Source: Halohasta salina (GTDB lineage Archaea; Halobacteriota; Halobacteria; Halobacteriales; Haloferacaceae). Taken from it: a stretch of DNA of 64,000 nt. Below the pieces are notes generated by a model, which saw only the letters and a program-made list of their open reading frames with translations, had not been told where the DNA came from and searched no databases. Made by a program: the position numbers and the translations under genes. The first letter of the stretch is position 1. Each line of letters begins with the position of its first letter. Below, one piece after another: positions 63,559 through 64,000 of the stretch. The stretch is taken from positions 106,086 to 170,085 of the forward strand of contig NZ_JAMZIE010000005.1 in NCBI RefSeq assembly GCF_024178165.1, read 5' to 3'.

Positions 63559-64000
63559 ATGAGAGAGAACAAACCCGACAAAGTTGAAGGTATCGTTCTT
63601 ATTCCTACTCCGTCATTGGATTATCTCAATGAGCGTCAAACTGTCGCATACAAGAGCCACAGGAAGAAGTTGATTAGGTGGCTTTCCCGCCAAGGGAAGA
63701 ATCCTGAGGCAATTGAAGGCTATGCACACCACACTGCTAAGAACTATGCCAACATCTTAGACAGGTTCCACAGAGTAATATGGGAATCAGAAGGCTACAC
63801 TCTTCAGATAAAAAAGGAAACCGCAAATGAATATCTGAGAGAGTTAGTATTGGCTGAAAAAGAATACTCAAAACGCTCTTGGGTAGATGATTGTTGGTCA
63901 GTTCTCAGCAGTAGCTGGAAGTCACAGCGGGCAAGGGTGACACGTTCGTGCCACCCGACAAACGATGTTCCCAATCAAGACGTTTGTCTCGGAGCGTCGA
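63559..64000 (+). CDS. Tyrosine integrase, N-terminal part (runs off the window)
   Basis: From ATG 63559 an open frame continues to the window end. The start (MRENKPDKVEGIVLIPTPSL) and DYLNERQTVAYKSHRKKLIR, LSRQGKNPEAIEGYAHHTAK with NYANILDRFHRVIWE are the core-binding domain of haloarchaeal phage-type integrases. The catalytic domain lies beyond the window. After residue ~125 similarity to that family is lost (frameshift or insertion possible). Codon use and G+C are unlike the neighbouring genes, pointing to a transferred element. Confidence 0.75.
   Translation, partial: MRENKPDKVEGIVLIPTPSLDYLNERQTVAYKSHRKKLIRWLSRQGKNPEAIEGYAHHTAKNYANILDRFHRVIWESEGYTLQIKKETANEYLRELVLAEKEYSKRSWVDDCWSVLSSSWKSQRARVTRSCHPTNDVPNQDVCLGAS

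Overview
The window is a chromosomal stretch of a halophilic archaeon (class Halobacteria). The evidence is a very G+C-rich sequence, strongly acidic proteins, a sensory rhodopsin II with its transducer, halocyanin, HemAT, PGF-CTERM surface proteins, the methanopterin enzyme Mch, an archaeal S10/spc ribosomal operon with eL19, eL32, eS4 and Rnp1, TATA boxes 25-35 nt before many starts, and almost no Shine-Dalgarno leaders. The genus cannot be fixed from the sequence alone.

Layout: (1) 1-2.5 kb: phototaxis operon htr2-sop2. (2) 2.5-18.9 kb: housekeeping and accessory enzymes (Nif3-like, eS8, carboxymuconolactone-decarboxylase-like, cyclase, MBL hydrolases, halocyanin, cysteine hydrolase, alpha/beta hydrolase, DICT protein, NurA, HAD), then an oxygen-related pair (HemAT transducer plus a hemerythrin), MobA and an AAA ATPase with a His-Asp tail. 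(3) 19-22.8 kb: nucleotide-sugar genes (GlmU-like, GlmM, a second nucleotidyltransferase), then a histidine-kinase remnant. (4) 23-29.5 kb: membrane and transport genes (DUF389, CPA2 antiporter with a divergent TrkA-C regulator), homoserine kinase and a large exported-domain protein. (5) 29.5-45 kb: PdxS, then a 25-gene minus-strand operon running from an SPOUT methyltransferase through uL3...uL15 to SecY, with rnp1 embedded. (6) 45-50.5 kb: degenerate CPBP protein, PhoU, and a tandem pair of PKD/PGF-CTERM surface proteins whose upstream regions are also duplicated. (7) 50.5-63.2 kb: tRNA-Gly, DsbB, thiamine-binding protein, Mch, GTPBP1-like GTPase, J-domain protein, PyrF, Usp, lipoprotein, CspA, zinc micro-proteins, EF-1 beta, FKBP, SDR and a DsbA-like protein. 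(8) 63.3-64 kb: tRNA-Ser, then an abrupt fall in G+C and the start of a tyrosine integrase, the edge of an acquired element that continues beyond the window.

The least explained signals are non-coding. First, a family of paired ~15-bp dyads (GTAACC..GGCTAC plus GTAGTCGnnGRCTAC) sits at gene ends at several distant sites. Second, both tRNA genes are followed by a second copy of their own last 22 nt, separated by a spacer whose sequence is related at the two unrelated tRNA loci. Third, the ~160 bp upstream of both PGF-CTERM genes is conserved.
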